Assembly: GCA_009692745.1 (NCBI GenBank) | Contig: SHYO01000004.1 | Coordinates: forward strand, 1 to 55,430 | Direction of reading: 5' to 3' | Length of the DNA stretch: 55,430 nucleotides | From: Chloroflexota bacterium | GTDB lineage: Bacteria > Chloroflexota > Anaerolineae > Epilineales > SHYO01 | Part shown: in pieces, positions 9,100 to 19,636 of the stretch | Layout: each line of letters opens with the position of its first letter | Numbering within the stretch: the stretch's first letter is position 1 | Position numbers and translations under genes: made by a program | The notes under the pieces: model-generated | The model's input: the letters and a program-made list of their open reading frames with translations, nothing else | What the model was told of the DNA's origin: nothing | The model's database searches: none

Positions 9100-10959
9100 T
9101 CACCTCGTCGCCACGTAAACGATTAATAGCACGGCCCCTAAGAGCATGGCCAAGGCGTAGCTGCGCACAAAGCCCGTTTGGATGGTACGCAACCACCGGC
9201 TAAAGAGAGAAACCAGCCAGGCCACGCCGTTGACAAAGCCATCCACGATGCCAAGGTCCATTTCTCCGGCCAGGAAGCTGCAGAGCGCTTTAAAAGGGCG
9301 CGCGATAGTCAGGTCGACTATCTCATCTACATACCACTTACGCTCAAGCAGCGTAAAGACCGGTCCCAACCGCACCGCTAACGGGTCGCGTTGATCCTGC
9401 TGCACCGGAGAGCGACCGTACAAGAGCCAGGCCAGACCCAGTCCGGCTAGCGCCAACAAGGTGGAGATAGCCGCGACGGCCAGGTTGAGCTCTCCTGCCT
9501 GCTCGCCCAACCAACCGCTAAAAGAACCCACCCCGGGCAGATTGAAGAATCCGGCAATGGCAGCAAAAACCGCCAGCACGATCAACGGTATCGTCATGAC
9601 TCTAGGGCTTTCATGGGCATGTACGTCGGAACGCGCCTGGCCGAAAAAGACCATCAGAACCTGGCGCCCAATATAGAAGGCCGTCAAGAAGGCAGCAATG
9701 GTCAGCAACAAATAGATGCCGATATTTTGACTGCTAGCCGTTGCCAGAATCTCATCTTTGCTGAAGAAGCCGGATAAGGGTGGAATCCCGGCCAGAGCCA
9801 GCGCGGCAACGACGAATGTCCAAAAGGTAGTTGGCATAGAACTACGCAGACCACCCATTTTGCGCATATCTTGTTCGTCATGCACACCGTGGATGACACT
9901 GCCTGCTCCCAAGAATAGCAGCCCCTTGAAGAAGGCGTGGGTCGTCAGGTGGAACATGGCGGCCCCAAAAGCCCCCATGCCGGCGGCAGCTACCATAAAT
10001 CCCAACTGGCTGACGGTAGAATAAGCCAGCACTTTTTTGATGTCATATTGCGCCACGCCGATGCTGGCTGCTAGCAGGGCGGTGGCCGCGCCAATCCAGG
10101 CCACCACCTGGCCGGTGAACGGGGCCAGCTCAAACAAGACGTGGCTGCGGGCCATCATATAGACACCGGCGGTCACCATCGTAGCAGCATGAATCAGAGC
10201 GGAGACCGGCGTCGGACCGGCCATAGCATCAGGTAACCAGACATACAAGGGGATTTGAGCGGACTTGCCCGTGGCGCCTATCAACAACAGTAAGGTAATG
10301 GCAATGGCCACCGGGGCGCCGGACTGCAAGCTCTTCTCGGCCGCCTCAAAGACCTCTGTGAAATGCAGGGTGCCGAAGGTAGTCCAGATCAGCATCACAC
10401 CCAGGATAAAGCCGAAATCTCCGATGCGGTTCACCACGAAGGCTTTTACCGCGGCATCCGAAGCGGATACGCGCTCGAACCAGAAACCGATCAGCAGATA
10501 GGAGCAGAGGCCCACCAACTCCCAACCCATAAAGAGCACCAGGAAGTTATTCCCCAGTACCAGTGTGAGCATACTGGCAACAAAGAGATTCAGGTAGGTA
10601 AAATAACGGGCGAAGCGCGGATCACCGTGCATATAGCCCACAGAGTAGATATGGATCAGGAAGCCCACTCCGGTGATAATGAGAATCATCACAGCAGACA
10701 GGGGATCGAGCAAAAACCCCAGGTCTACCTGAAAATTACCTATGGGGATCCACGTCCACAAGATGGTTTCGTGATGGCGTTGATCAACAGGCAGGCCGGC
10801 GAGGCTCAACACCAGGATCAGCGCCACCAGGAAGGAAAGGCCAACGGCTCCCGGTCCGATGTACGAGACCCAGCGCTCTCCCAGGCGCCTGCCGAAAAAT
10901 GCGTTAACGATAACGCCCAGCAGGGGAAGTAAGATGACAAGCACGACCAGATCGAACAT
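9100..10959 (-). CDS. nuoL: NADH-quinone oxidoreductase subunit L
   Basis: 619 aa; IPLYVWLPDAMAGPTPVSALIHAATMVTAGVYMMAR, VLAYSTVSQLGFM. Confidence 0.97.
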   Translation of the reverse strand: MFDLVVLVILLPLLGVIVNAFFGRRLGERWVSYIGPGAVGLSFLVALILVLSLAGLPVDQRHHETILWTWIPIGNFQVDLGFLLDPLSAVMILIITGVGFLIHIYSVGYMHGDPRFARYFTYLNLFVASMLTLVLGNNFLVLFMGWELVGLCSYLLIGFWFERVSASDAAVKAFVVNRIGDFGFILGVMLIWTTFGTLHFTEVFEAAEKSLQSGAPVAIAITLLLLIGATGKSAQIPLYVWLPDAMAGPTPVSALIHAATMVTAGVYMMARSHVLFELAPFTGQVVAWIGAATALLAASIGVAQYDIKKVLAYSTVSQLGFMVAAAGMGAFGAAMFHLTTHAFFKGLLFLGAGSVIHGVHDEQDMRKMGGLRSSMPTTFWTFVVAALALAGIPPLSGFFSKDEILATASSQNIGIYLLLTIAAFLTAFYIGRQVLMVFFGQARSDVHAHESPRVMTIPLIVLAVFAAIAGFFNLPGVGSFSGWLGEQAGELNLAVAAISTLLALAGLGLAWLLYGRSPVQQDQRDPLAVRLGPVFTLLERKWYVDEIVDLTIARPFKALCSFLAGEMDLGIVDGFVNGVAWLVSLFSRWLRTIQTGFVRSYALAMLLGAVLLIVYVATR

Positions 10960-10961
10960 GG

Positions 10962-11276
10962 TTAGCCTCGCATAGTGCTGATATCATCTATATCAGCCGT
11001 GTTTTTGGAGCGAAAAATGGTTACGATCAGCGCCAACCCTATGGCCACCTCGGCCGCCGCTACTGTCAGCACAAAGAAGACAAAGATCTGACCATCAACA
11101 GAGCCGAAAGCCCGGGAGAAGGCAATAAAAGCCAGATTTCCGGCATTTAACATCAGCTCGATAGACATGAAAACGATAATGGCATTGCGGCGCGTTAGAA
11201 CACCGATGATACCGATGGTGAAGAGCATGGCACTGAGAACTGTGTAGTTGGTAACAGAGACAGCCATAAGGCGCAA
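10962..11276 (-). CDS. nuoK: NADH-quinone oxidoreductase subunit K
   Basis: 104 aa; [36 protein letters not shown].. conserved Glu context, [13 protein letters not shown]. Confidence 0.96.
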   Translation of the reverse strand: MRLMAVSVTNYTVLSAMLFTIGIIGVLTRRNAIIVFMSIELMLNAGNLAFIAFSRAFGSVDGQIFVFFVLTVAAAEVAIGLALIVTIFRSKNTADIDDISTMRG

Positions 11277-11291
11277 TCCTTTCTCAAAGAC

Positions 11292-11903
11292 TTAAGCGAC
11301 CGGGCGATTTTCGCCCTGCGGCTCTGACATAACCGCCGAGGCCCCCTCGGACCCCTCCACTTGGTCGGCAAAGCGGACGCGACGTTGATCACGTTTCTGG
11401 GCCGGGCGCGCCTTGGTCAAAACGACCGCACCAACCATAGCCACCAGCAATAATAGGGAGGTCACCTCGAAAGGCAACAGATAGTCGGTGAAAAGAAATT
11501 GGGCCAGAACCCGTGGATCAGCCAACTGGTTAAGAGTTTCGGGTGTGACCCCCGCCGGATTCAGCGGCAACGGCCTGCCAACAGTTACTACAGTTTCGAC
11601 CAATAAGAGACCGCCGAGGATCAAAGCAGCGATCGGCTGCCAGCGGAGATGCGAATCCACCGAGACGTTCTCAGCATTCAGTAACATTATGACGAAAAGG
11701 AAGAGTACCATGATAGCCCCAGCATAGACGGTTACCTGTAAAACCGCCAATAACGGGGCGTTGAGCATTAGATACAAAACGGATGTGGCGGCGAAATTTA
11801 ATACCAGGAACAGAGCACTGTGGATGGCATTGCGGCTGAGAACCATACCTATGGCCCCGATGAGGGCGATAGCGGCAGTAGCATAAAAGAAGATGCTTTC
11901 CAT
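11292..11903 (-). CDS. nuoJ: NADH-quinone oxidoreductase subunit J
   Basis: 203 aa; SRNAIHSALFLVLNFAATSVLYLMLNAPLLAVLQVTVYAGAIMVLFLFVIMLLN. Confidence 0.96.
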   Translation of the reverse strand: MESIFFYATAAIALIGAIGMVLSRNAIHSALFLVLNFAATSVLYLMLNAPLLAVLQVTVYAGAIMVLFLFVIMLLNAENVSVDSHLRWQPIAALILGGLLLVETVVTVGRPLPLNPAGVTPETLNQLADPRVLAQFLFTDYLLPFEVTSLLLLVAMVGAVVLTKARPAQKRDQRRVRFADQVEGSEGASAVMSEPQGENRPVA

Positions 11904-11974
11904 GAAATTGCTTCCTTCCTGGCGGTAAAAATCCGAAAGTGCGTGAGGGGACCCCTCCCCCTCCCACCGCAGCT

Positions 11975-12418
11975 TCAGGCTGTTTTTTGAATATCGGCCG
12001 GGTGCGGCACTAACAACATATCTTTGGTATAGATAAGAGATTCCCGGCTGTAACTAGCCAGCTCATAATTCTTTTCCAGCACGACAGCCTCGGTTGGACA
12101 GGCATCTTCGCAATAGCCGCAGAAGATACAGCGCAGCATGTTAATCTCATAGACCTTGGCATACCGTTCACCGGGAGAATAACGTTCTTCGTCGGTGTTT
12201 TCGGCGGCCTCAACAAAGATGGCATCCGCCGGGCAGGCAGCGGCACACAAAGAACAGCCAATGCAGCGCTCCAGCCCGTTATCATAGCGCTTTAGCTCGT
12301 GCCGCCCGCGGAAGCGCTCCGCCACAGGCTTTTTGACCTCGGGATAACTAACCGTTGTCGGCGGCTGAAACATGGTTTTGAAGGTAATGCTCATACCTTT
12401 AAGAATCTCACCGATCAT
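11975..12418 (-). CDS. nuoI: NADH-quinone oxidoreductase subunit I (copy 1)
   Basis: 147 aa; two complete [4Fe-4S] motifs [16 protein letters not shown] and [15 protein letters not shown]. Confidence 0.96.
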   Translation of the reverse strand: MIGEILKGMSITFKTMFQPPTTVSYPEVKKPVAERFRGRHELKRYDNGLERCIGCSLCAAACPADAIFVEAAENTDEERYSPGERYAKVYEINMLRCIFCGYCEDACPTEAVVLEKNYELASYSRESLIYTKDMLLVPHPADIQKTA

Positions 12419-12458
12419 TCAGACCTCCCTCACCAGCAAAGCTGACGGCTGAGTGTAC

Positions 12459-13463
12459 TCAGCGTAAATCGCGCAGGACGATGGCTATGGCGGTAATCAC
12501 CACGTTTGCCAGGGCGAGCGGCAAAAGCACTTTCCAGCCCAATGACATCAATTGATCGTAACGGAAGCGGGGCAAGGTGGCACGTACCCAAATGAAAGCG
12601 AACAAGAAGATAAAGACCTTGATGACAAACCAGATGATCGGAATGGAACCGATCAGCGGGATCGGCGGTCCTTGCCAGCCGCCAAAAAAGAGCACCACTG
12701 CCAGAGCGCTCATAGCCACAATCTTGATATACTCGGCCGCATAGAAGAGGGCAAACTTCATACCGCTATATTCCGTGTGATAACCGGCGGTCAGTTCCTG
12801 CTCTGCTTCGGGCAGGTCGAAAGGCGAGCGGTTCACTTCCGCTGCGGCACAAATCATGAAGATGACAAAAGCCACCGGTTGTAAAATCACGAACCAGATA
12901 GAATTTTGGGCTTTGACGATATCCACCAGGCTGAAGCTGCCGACCATCATCAGCACCCCGACCACAGAGAGGGAAAAGGGCAGCTCATAGCTGATCATCT
13001 GCGCAGTAGCGCGCAACCCGCCCAGTAAGGCGTATTTGTTCGATGAGGACCAACCGGCCAGCGCTATCCCATAAACACCGATGGAGGTAATTGAGAAGAT
13101 AAAGAGCAGACCGACATTCAAATCGGTGAGGTAGAGGGTTATTGTGCGCCCGAAAAGGGTGATCGTATCCCCAATGGGAATGACGGCAAAGATGATAAAA
13201 GCCGGTACAGCCGCCAAAATCGGGGCCAGTAAATACACGAACTTGTCAGCTTCCAGGGGGGTGGTATCTTCTTTAAAAATCAATTTGATACCATCTGCCA
13301 GGGGCAAGAGCAGGCCAAAGGGCGCGGCGCGATTCGGACCGATACGCGCTTGCATGCGGGCCAACACCTTGCGCTCCAGCCAGGTGATATATGCGAAGGA
13401 AGTGAGCAAGACCAACACGATGATAGCGCTCTTGATTACGGCTTCGATGAGAAATTCGATCAT
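12459..13463 (-). CDS. nuoH: NADH-quinone oxidoreductase subunit H
   Basis: 334 aa; WLERKVLARMQARIGPNRAAPFGLLLPLADGIKLIFKED. Confidence 0.97.
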   Translation of the reverse strand: MIEFLIEAVIKSAIIVLVLLTSFAYITWLERKVLARMQARIGPNRAAPFGLLLPLADGIKLIFKEDTTPLEADKFVYLLAPILAAVPAFIIFAVIPIGDTITLFGRTITLYLTDLNVGLLFIFSITSIGVYGIALAGWSSSNKYALLGGLRATAQMISYELPFSLSVVGVLMMVGSFSLVDIVKAQNSIWFVILQPVAFVIFMICAAAEVNRSPFDLPEAEQELTAGYHTEYSGMKFALFYAAEYIKIVAMSALAVVLFFGGWQGPPIPLIGSIPIIWFVIKVFIFLFAFIWVRATLPRFRYDQLMSLGWKVLLPLALANVVITAIAIVLRDLR

Positions 13464-13575
13464 TCTATGAGCCTCGCAAGCATGGGGATAGCTCTTAAAT
13501 CCAGGTTACGTGAAAAAAAGCTCAGCTTGGCAGCTTTTTAGGATGCCGGACACCTTTTAGGATGCGGGCATCTTA

Positions 13576-16305
13576 TTATGATGCCAGACGCTGAGCATTA
13601 ACGACCGTCACATTCACAGGCCATCTGGTCTGGCCGGCGGCTCCCTCCAGCCGGGCTGGAGCAGCCGTGACAATACCGGCCGGTAGATCCGCATCCAGGT
13701 GGACCACAAAGGACAACATATCCTCCCCGGTGGAGACGGATACGGCAGCACCTTCTGCCACGCCCCAGCGAGCAGCATCGGCAGGGCTGACGTGTAGCCA
13801 CGTATGCGGTACCATCTGCGGCTGTAGTAGAGCAGTCTGGCTCAGCAGCGTCCCGGCATCGTAGAGATGGGGCCGGGTGATAAGCCAGGTTTGTCCAGCG
13901 GCGGGCTGCCCGGCTACAGCCGGTTCAACCCAGCGTACCTGCAGCACCACAGCGGAATCCTCGGCCTTGACCGGCCAAACCTGTCCCTCCCCCCCAGGGT
14001 TAAGAAAACTTGTGCCGCGGTAGAAGAGGCTATCATCATAATCCAACTTGCGCGAGGGCAGGTCTGGCACAGGTAAATTCTCATAAGCCATAGTGGCATA
14101 CTGCGGCACAACGTGGGCGATTTCTGCCATAATATCCGCCGGTGTGTCATAGCGCCAGCCGGTCTTATCCTGAGCGTTGGCCATGACTTGCGCTAATTCC
14201 CTGAGAATCCACCAGTCCGGTAGGGCGTGGCCCGGAGGTTGGAGCGCAGGCTTGAAGCGCTGCACCCGGCGCTCCGAACTGGTAAAAGTGCCTTCGCGTT
14301 CCATGGGCGCGGCGGCGGGCAAGACCACATCAGCCAATAGCGCTGTTTCGGTAAGTAACAGATCCTGGACGATCACAAAGGGCGCTGCTTCTAAAGCCTG
14401 CCGCGCCAGGTCGCTCTCACTGCCGAGATCACTGCCGATCACATAAATGGCTGAGGAAGCCGGAATGCCGCTAGAGGTTCCCTTATCTGTAACCGGTTGG
14501 TAACCGGGCAGCCATTTTGTCCGGTACTCCGGACCGGCATCCAGCCCCATATCCAGGGCACCCTGGGTATTGTTATGCGGTAAGAGGGGCAACAGCCCAT
14601 TCTGAGCTTTGCCGATATGCCCTGTCACGGTCAGGAGAGCGCGGATGGCCTCGGGTAGCGCCGGATCGGTATCACTACCCAGCAATTCACGCCCAATTAC
14701 CAGCACACCATTAGCCGCTTGGGCAAAGGTCTGGGCGGCAGCTTGCAGATCTTCCGCTTTTACGCCTGCCAGTTCCGCGGCGCGGGCGACGGTATACTGC
14801 TCCATGCCGGTTTGCAACTCAGCCAGGCCGGTAGCACGGCTCCCCAAAAACTCCTTTTGTTCCAGGCCAGCATCCATAATGGCCCGCACCAAGCCCCAGA
14901 CGAAAGCGGCAGCCGATCCCGGCCGGTAGACAAAGCAATGGCGACCGTATTTTTCCAGCTTGGTATGGTACGGATTCGCCACAATCAGCGCGGCGCCCCG
15001 GTCGCCTGCCTGCTTGATGCGCAGGAAATGAATGGGAGCTTCCTCCTCAGCGTCGGCGCCGACGACCAGAATACTGGTATCTTTCCCCATTTTGCCAAAA
15101 TTGCTGCCACTGGACAGACCGATCTCTTGGAAGAGTGTACCGGTGACCGGGCCACGAGCCACTACGGGCCAGCGCGCCAGGTGATTGGAACCCAAGACCT
15201 GGCGGAAGAATTTCTGGAAGAGGTACATATCCTCGTTGGGCAGACGGTCCCCGCTGATCCCATAAACGCCATCCGGCCCGGCGGCACTCAGTTTTTCGGC
15301 CACCAGCTTGAGAGCCTCCGGCCAACTGGCAGGCACCAATCGGTCTCCCTGCGGTCCCCCGCGACGGATCAGAGGTGTTTCCAAGCGATGCGTACCCGAG
15401 GGTACTGGGGGGCCGAGAGTACTCTGCCGGCTGTTGGCAAAGTGATGGGCAAAACGTCCTTTGTCACAGAGCCAGATCTCGTTGACACTCTCATTCTGGC
15501 GCGGCATGATGCGCTTGATGTCATTTACGCGCTGGCCGATGATCGTATTGCACCCTACGGCACAGTGATTACAAATACTGGGGACATCCTCCAGCTCCCA
15601 TACCCGGGCGCGGAAGCGAAAGTCACGGGTGGTCAAAGCGCCTACCGGACAAATATCGGTGGTATTACCGGAGAACTTGCTATCGAAGGGCGGATCACTT
15701 AAGGTAACAATTTCCATGCCGCGGCCGCGGTTCTCAAACCCCAAGACCGGATCGCCGGCTATCTCGTCTGAGAAGCGGGTGCAGCGGGCGCATTGAATGC
15801 AGCGTTCGCGGTCGAGCGTGATGAGATTATTGAGGTGGACCGGTTTCTGGAAATGGAACTTAACCGCATAATCAAAACGAGAAACCCCAGGGCCGTAGGC
15901 CATGGTCAGATTCTGCAGTGGGCACTCCCCCCCCTTATCGCACACCGGACAATCCAAGGGATGGCTGGTGAGGAGAAATTCCAACACGTCTTTGCGCGCT
16001 GCCGCTACTTGGGAGGTTTGGGTGCGGATGGCCATACCTTCGGAGACAACCTGGGTGCAGCCGGTTTGGAACTTGGGCATCCAGTTGATGATTGGCTTGC
16101 CGTCGACATCCAATTCCACCTGGCGGTCCTTATTTAACCGCGGGGTGCCGACTTCCACCAGGCACATACGGCACATGCCCACCGGCGCCAGCTTGGGATG
16201 ATAACAGAAGACCGGTATCTCATTTCCCACCTGCCGCGCCGCCTCTACGACAACGGTACCGGCCGGTACGTTCACTTCTTGTCCGTCTATGGTGACCTTT
16301 GGCAT
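13576..16305 (-). CDS. nuoG: NADH-quinone oxidoreductase subunit G
   Basis: 909 aa; [2Fe-2S] N-terminus, SHPLDCPVCDKGGECPLQNL, RCIQCARCTRF, molybdopterin-oxidoreductase-type C-terminal domain. Confidence 0.96.
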   Translation of the reverse strand: MPKVTIDGQEVNVPAGTVVVEAARQVGNEIPVFCYHPKLAPVGMCRMCLVEVGTPRLNKDRQVELDVDGKPIINWMPKFQTGCTQVVSEGMAIRTQTSQVAAARKDVLEFLLTSHPLDCPVCDKGGECPLQNLTMAYGPGVSRFDYAVKFHFQKPVHLNNLITLDRERCIQCARCTRFSDEIAGDPVLGFENRGRGMEIVTLSDPPFDSKFSGNTTDICPVGALTTRDFRFRARVWELEDVPSICNHCAVGCNTIIGQRVNDIKRIMPRQNESVNEIWLCDKGRFAHHFANSRQSTLGPPVPSGTHRLETPLIRRGGPQGDRLVPASWPEALKLVAEKLSAAGPDGVYGISGDRLPNEDMYLFQKFFRQVLGSNHLARWPVVARGPVTGTLFQEIGLSSGSNFGKMGKDTSILVVGADAEEEAPIHFLRIKQAGDRGAALIVANPYHTKLEKYGRHCFVYRPGSAAAFVWGLVRAIMDAGLEQKEFLGSRATGLAELQTGMEQYTVARAAELAGVKAEDLQAAAQTFAQAANGVLVIGRELLGSDTDPALPEAIRALLTVTGHIGKAQNGLLPLLPHNNTQGALDMGLDAGPEYRTKWLPGYQPVTDKGTSSGIPASSAIYVIGSDLGSESDLARQALEAAPFVIVQDLLLTETALLADVVLPAAAPMEREGTFTSSERRVQRFKPALQPPGHALPDWWILRELAQVMANAQDKTGWRYDTPADIMAEIAHVVPQYATMAYENLPVPDLPSRKLDYDDSLFYRGTSFLNPGGEGQVWPVKAEDSAVVLQVRWVEPAVAGQPAAGQTWLITRPHLYDAGTLLSQTALLQPQMVPHTWLHVSPADAARWGVAEGAAVSVSTGEDMLSFVVHLDADLPAGIVTAAPARLEGAAGQTRWPVNVTVVNAQRLAS

Positions 16306-16338
16306 GACTTTCTCCTAGTTCCGGTAAGTACGTTGATC

Positions 16339-17640
16339 TCAGCCATGAGCGCCATGCGTTCCGACGCCCCCATCAGGGGTAAGCTGGACTTTGGCGTCAT
16401 ATTCATTCCGGAAATGTTTCAAAGTGGAGATTACCGGGCTGGTGGAAAAATCACCCAGGAGACAGAAACACTTGCCGCCTAGCATCTGTTGAGCAACATT
16501 CCCGAGCATTATAACATCCCGCTGCTCCCCGTGCCCGTGGTCAATCTTTTCCAGCAAATTGAGCATCCAATAGGTACCCTCACGACAAGGCGTACATTTA
16601 CCACAGGATTCATGCTTAAAGAAGTGGACCATCTTGGTGGCAGCCCAGACCATATCCACCGTATTATCCATGATGATAAAGGAGGCCGAGCCAAGCATCG
16701 AGCCGGCAGCCGCTACGGATTCATAGTCCAGCAGCGTATCGAGGGCACTCTCCGGCAATACCGGCGCAGAGGCGCCGGCGGGCAAAACCCCCTTGACCGT
16801 ACGTCCCTCGGCAAGCAATCCCTGGCCAAACTCTTCGCCGAAGATCAGATCGCGGATCTTAATCTTACCAAGGGGCACCTCATAATTCCCAGGACGCTTT
16901 ACCATGCCGCTGAGACAGAAGATTTTGGTGCCAGGACTCTTTTCGGTGCCGAAACTGCGATACCACTCAGCCCCTTTGCGCACAATAGGCGGCACATTGG
17001 CCAGAGTTTCCACGTTGTTGATGACCGTCGGCTTGGCATACAGACCCACGTTAGCAGGGAAGGGTGGCCGTAGCCGTGGTTGGCCCAATTTACCTTCCAG
17101 GGATTCTAACAGCGCCGTTTCTTCGCCGCAGATATAAGCACCAGCGCCCAGGTGAAGATAGATGTTCAGCGAGTAATTTGATCCCTGGATATTCTTGCCC
17201 AACAAACCCGCCTGGTAAGCTTCGTCTATAGCGGCCTGTAGAATACGGGCAGGCGCCTTGAACTCACCACGCAAGTAGATATAAGCTATCTCGGCCTGAA
17301 TTGCATAGGCGCAGAGAGCCACACCCTCTACCAACTGGTGTGGGTTCTGTTCGATGATCTCCCGATCCTTGAAAGTCCCGGGTTCCGATTCATCCCCGTT
17401 CACCACCACATACTTAGGAAAAACATTCTTGGGCACGAAGCTCCACTTAACGCCTGCCGGGAAGCCGGCCCCGCCACGACCACGCAAACCCGAAGCTTTG
17501 ACCACATCGATAACCTGATCGGCGGTCATTTCTTTGACGGCGCGCTTCCAGGCCTCGTAGCCCCCATCTTTTATATATGTCCCCAATTGTTGAATATCAG
17601 GGATTTCTCGGTGTCGTAAAATTACAAATGCCTGTTCCAT
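16339..17640 (-). CDS. nuoF: NADH-quinone oxidoreductase subunit F
   Basis: 433 aa; GLRGRGGAGFPAGVKWSF, NGDESEPGTFKDREI, HFFKHESCGKCTPCREG. Confidence 0.97.
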   Translation of the reverse strand: MEQAFVILRHREIPDIQQLGTYIKDGGYEAWKRAVKEMTADQVIDVVKASGLRGRGGAGFPAGVKWSFVPKNVFPKYVVVNGDESEPGTFKDREIIEQNPHQLVEGVALCAYAIQAEIAYIYLRGEFKAPARILQAAIDEAYQAGLLGKNIQGSNYSLNIYLHLGAGAYICGEETALLESLEGKLGQPRLRPPFPANVGLYAKPTVINNVETLANVPPIVRKGAEWYRSFGTEKSPGTKIFCLSGMVKRPGNYEVPLGKIKIRDLIFGEEFGQGLLAEGRTVKGVLPAGASAPVLPESALDTLLDYESVAAAGSMLGSASFIIMDNTVDMVWAATKMVHFFKHESCGKCTPCREGTYWMLNLLEKIDHGHGEQRDVIMLGNVAQQMLGGKCFCLLGDFSTSPVISTLKHFRNEYDAKVQLTPDGGVGTHGAHG

Positions 17641-17723
17641 TCCAATCTCTCTCCCTGCCGACGCTCGTCAGCTCGGCCATCAGTGCCAGTAAAATGTAAT
17701 GCCTCCTGGCCCCACGAAGGTGC

Positions 17724-18260
17724 TTAGCCCTTCACAGCCTGTCGCAGTTGTGCGAAGATCTCGCGGGCTTTCTCAAGCGTGAGTTTCTCATAATATTCTA
17801 GGTTGACCTGCATACAGGGAGCGTTGTCACAGGCCGCAATGCAGGGAACAGCTTCCAGGGTGAACATACCATCAGGCGTAGTTTCATTAGGTGCAATACC
17901 CAACTCCTGTCGTACCTCTGTCACAAATTTTTCGGCACCCCGCAAGGCACAAGGCAAGTCATTGCATATCTGGACCACATAGCGTCCCACCGGATGGGTG
18001 AAGTATAAGGTGTAGAACCCCGCTATGGAAAGCACTTCCGTGGGATCCAGCTCCAGGATGCGCGCCACTTCATCGATAGCCTCGTGCGTCAAATAGCCGT
18101 ATTCCGCCTGGGCAATATACAAAACGGGCATGATAGCAGAACGCTTGGTAGCATATTTTTTTATAAGACCATCTATTTCCCGCAAAGCGCTCTCTGAAAG
18201 ACGTGTGGTCGGTTGTGCCGCGGTTTCTAGAATGTTGCCTGATTTGAGGCTGGTCATCAT
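17724..18260 (-). CDS. nuoE: NADH-quinone oxidoreductase subunit E
   Basis: 178 aa; thioredoxin-like [2Fe-2S] VQICNDLPCALRGAEKF...VPCIAACDNAPCMQVN. Confidence 0.96.
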   Translation of the reverse strand: MMTSLKSGNILETAAQPTTRLSESALREIDGLIKKYATKRSAIMPVLYIAQAEYGYLTHEAIDEVARILELDPTEVLSIAGFYTLYFTHPVGRYVVQICNDLPCALRGAEKFVTEVRQELGIAPNETTPDGMFTLEAVPCIAACDNAPCMQVNLEYYEKLTLEKAREIFAQLRQAVKG

Positions 18261-18284
18261 GTCTAAATTTTCCTTCGCGCCATA

Positions 18285-19589
18285 TTAGCGATCCACATCA
18301 CCCAAAACGATGTCGATACTCCCGATAATGGCCACCAAATCGGCCACCATCGCACCCTTGCACATTCCAGGCATAGCTTGTAAATTGGCAAACGAGGGAG
18401 CCCGAAAATGCACCCGCCCCGGCTTGGCCGTGCCATTCCCCTGTAAGTAAACCCCTACTTCTCCACGCGGAGATTCAATCCCCATGTATATTTCCCCTTC
18501 AGGCGCCTTGAAGCCCTCGGTCCACAGCTTAAAATGGTGGATTAAGGATTCCATACTATCGGCCAGCTCATGGCGAGGTGGCGGGGATACCTTCCGGTTA
18601 CTCGTGATTACCGGTCCGTCGGGCATGCGATCCAGCGCCTGTTGCACAATCTTTACGCTTTGGCGCATCTCCTCTATGCGTACCAGGTAACGATCGTAGA
18701 CATCACCGTGGCTACCTAAGGGTACATCAAACTGAAAATCCTGGTAAGAGGAATAAGGTTGGGCTTTGCGCAAATCCCAGTTAAACCCTGAACCGCGCAG
18801 AGATGGACCGGTAACACCCCAGGCAATAGCCTGCTGTGGTGAAATAACACCGACGCCCTGGGTGCGTTCCTGAAAAATGGGGTTTTTGGTGAGCAAACCT
18901 TCATATTCGTCGATGCGGGCGGGCATAATGTTGAGAATGTTTTGTACAGCTTCGTTAAAATGCGCCGGAACGTCGTCATGCAGACCACCGATGCGGAAAT
19001 AGCTACTCATCATGCGGGCACCGGAAACCATCTCAAAGATATCCAGGATGATCTCGCGCTCACGGAAGCAATAGAGGAAAACGCTCATAGCTGCCAGGTC
19101 CAGAGCATGGGTACCAAGCCAAACCAGGTGACTGGCCAGACGCGTCAACTCCACCAGGAGCACGCGGAGGTATTGGGCGCGCGGCGGCACATCTACTTCC
19201 ATCAGCTTTTCAACCGCCAAACAATATACCAGGTTATTGGACATCGGCGCCAGATAATCCAGGCGGTCATACATCACGATATCCTGGGTAAAGGTCTTAT
19301 ATTCAGAGGTCTTTTCTATACCCGTGTGCAGATAACCGACATCCGGCTTGACCGTCCGCACCGTCTCACCTTCCAACTCCAACAGCAAGCGCAACACACC
19401 GTGGGTGCTGGGGTGCTGCGGCCCCATGTTCAAAACCATTAAGTCCTCGTCGAGAGGATCGGGCATTAAGGTTACACCTTGACCAGCTCCCGTTCTGACG
19501 GCACCCGTTCTGGCGGCAGCCACTTCAGCAGCGGCTCTCTCCGCAGCGAGAACCGGCTTGGCTTTTTCCGGACGTTTACTCATAGACAT
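18285..19589 (-). CDS. nuoD: NADH-quinone oxidoreductase subunit D (stand-alone copy)
   Basis: 434 aa; NMGPQHPSTHGVLRLLLELEGE..GYLHTGIEKTSEYKTF..DRLDYLAPMSNN..IGSIDIVLGDVDR. Confidence 0.97.
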   Translation of the reverse strand: MSMSKRPEKAKPVLAAERAAAEVAAARTGAVRTGAGQGVTLMPDPLDEDLMVLNMGPQHPSTHGVLRLLLELEGETVRTVKPDVGYLHTGIEKTSEYKTFTQDIVMYDRLDYLAPMSNNLVYCLAVEKLMEVDVPPRAQYLRVLLVELTRLASHLVWLGTHALDLAAMSVFLYCFREREIILDIFEMVSGARMMSSYFRIGGLHDDVPAHFNEAVQNILNIMPARIDEYEGLLTKNPIFQERTQGVGVISPQQAIAWGVTGPSLRGSGFNWDLRKAQPYSSYQDFQFDVPLGSHGDVYDRYLVRIEEMRQSVKIVQQALDRMPDGPVITSNRKVSPPPRHELADSMESLIHHFKLWTEGFKAPEGEIYMGIESPRGEVGVYLQGNGTAKPGRVHFRAPSFANLQAMPGMCKGAMVADLVAIIGSIDIVLGDVDR

Positions 19590-19636
19590 TTTTCTAACCC
19601 CTTTATCCTGCCCAACCCAGTTGGGCGAGCAAACAG

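Noticed and set aside
14719-15702. 327-aa plus-strand ORF
   Set aside because: Antisense shadow of nuoG.
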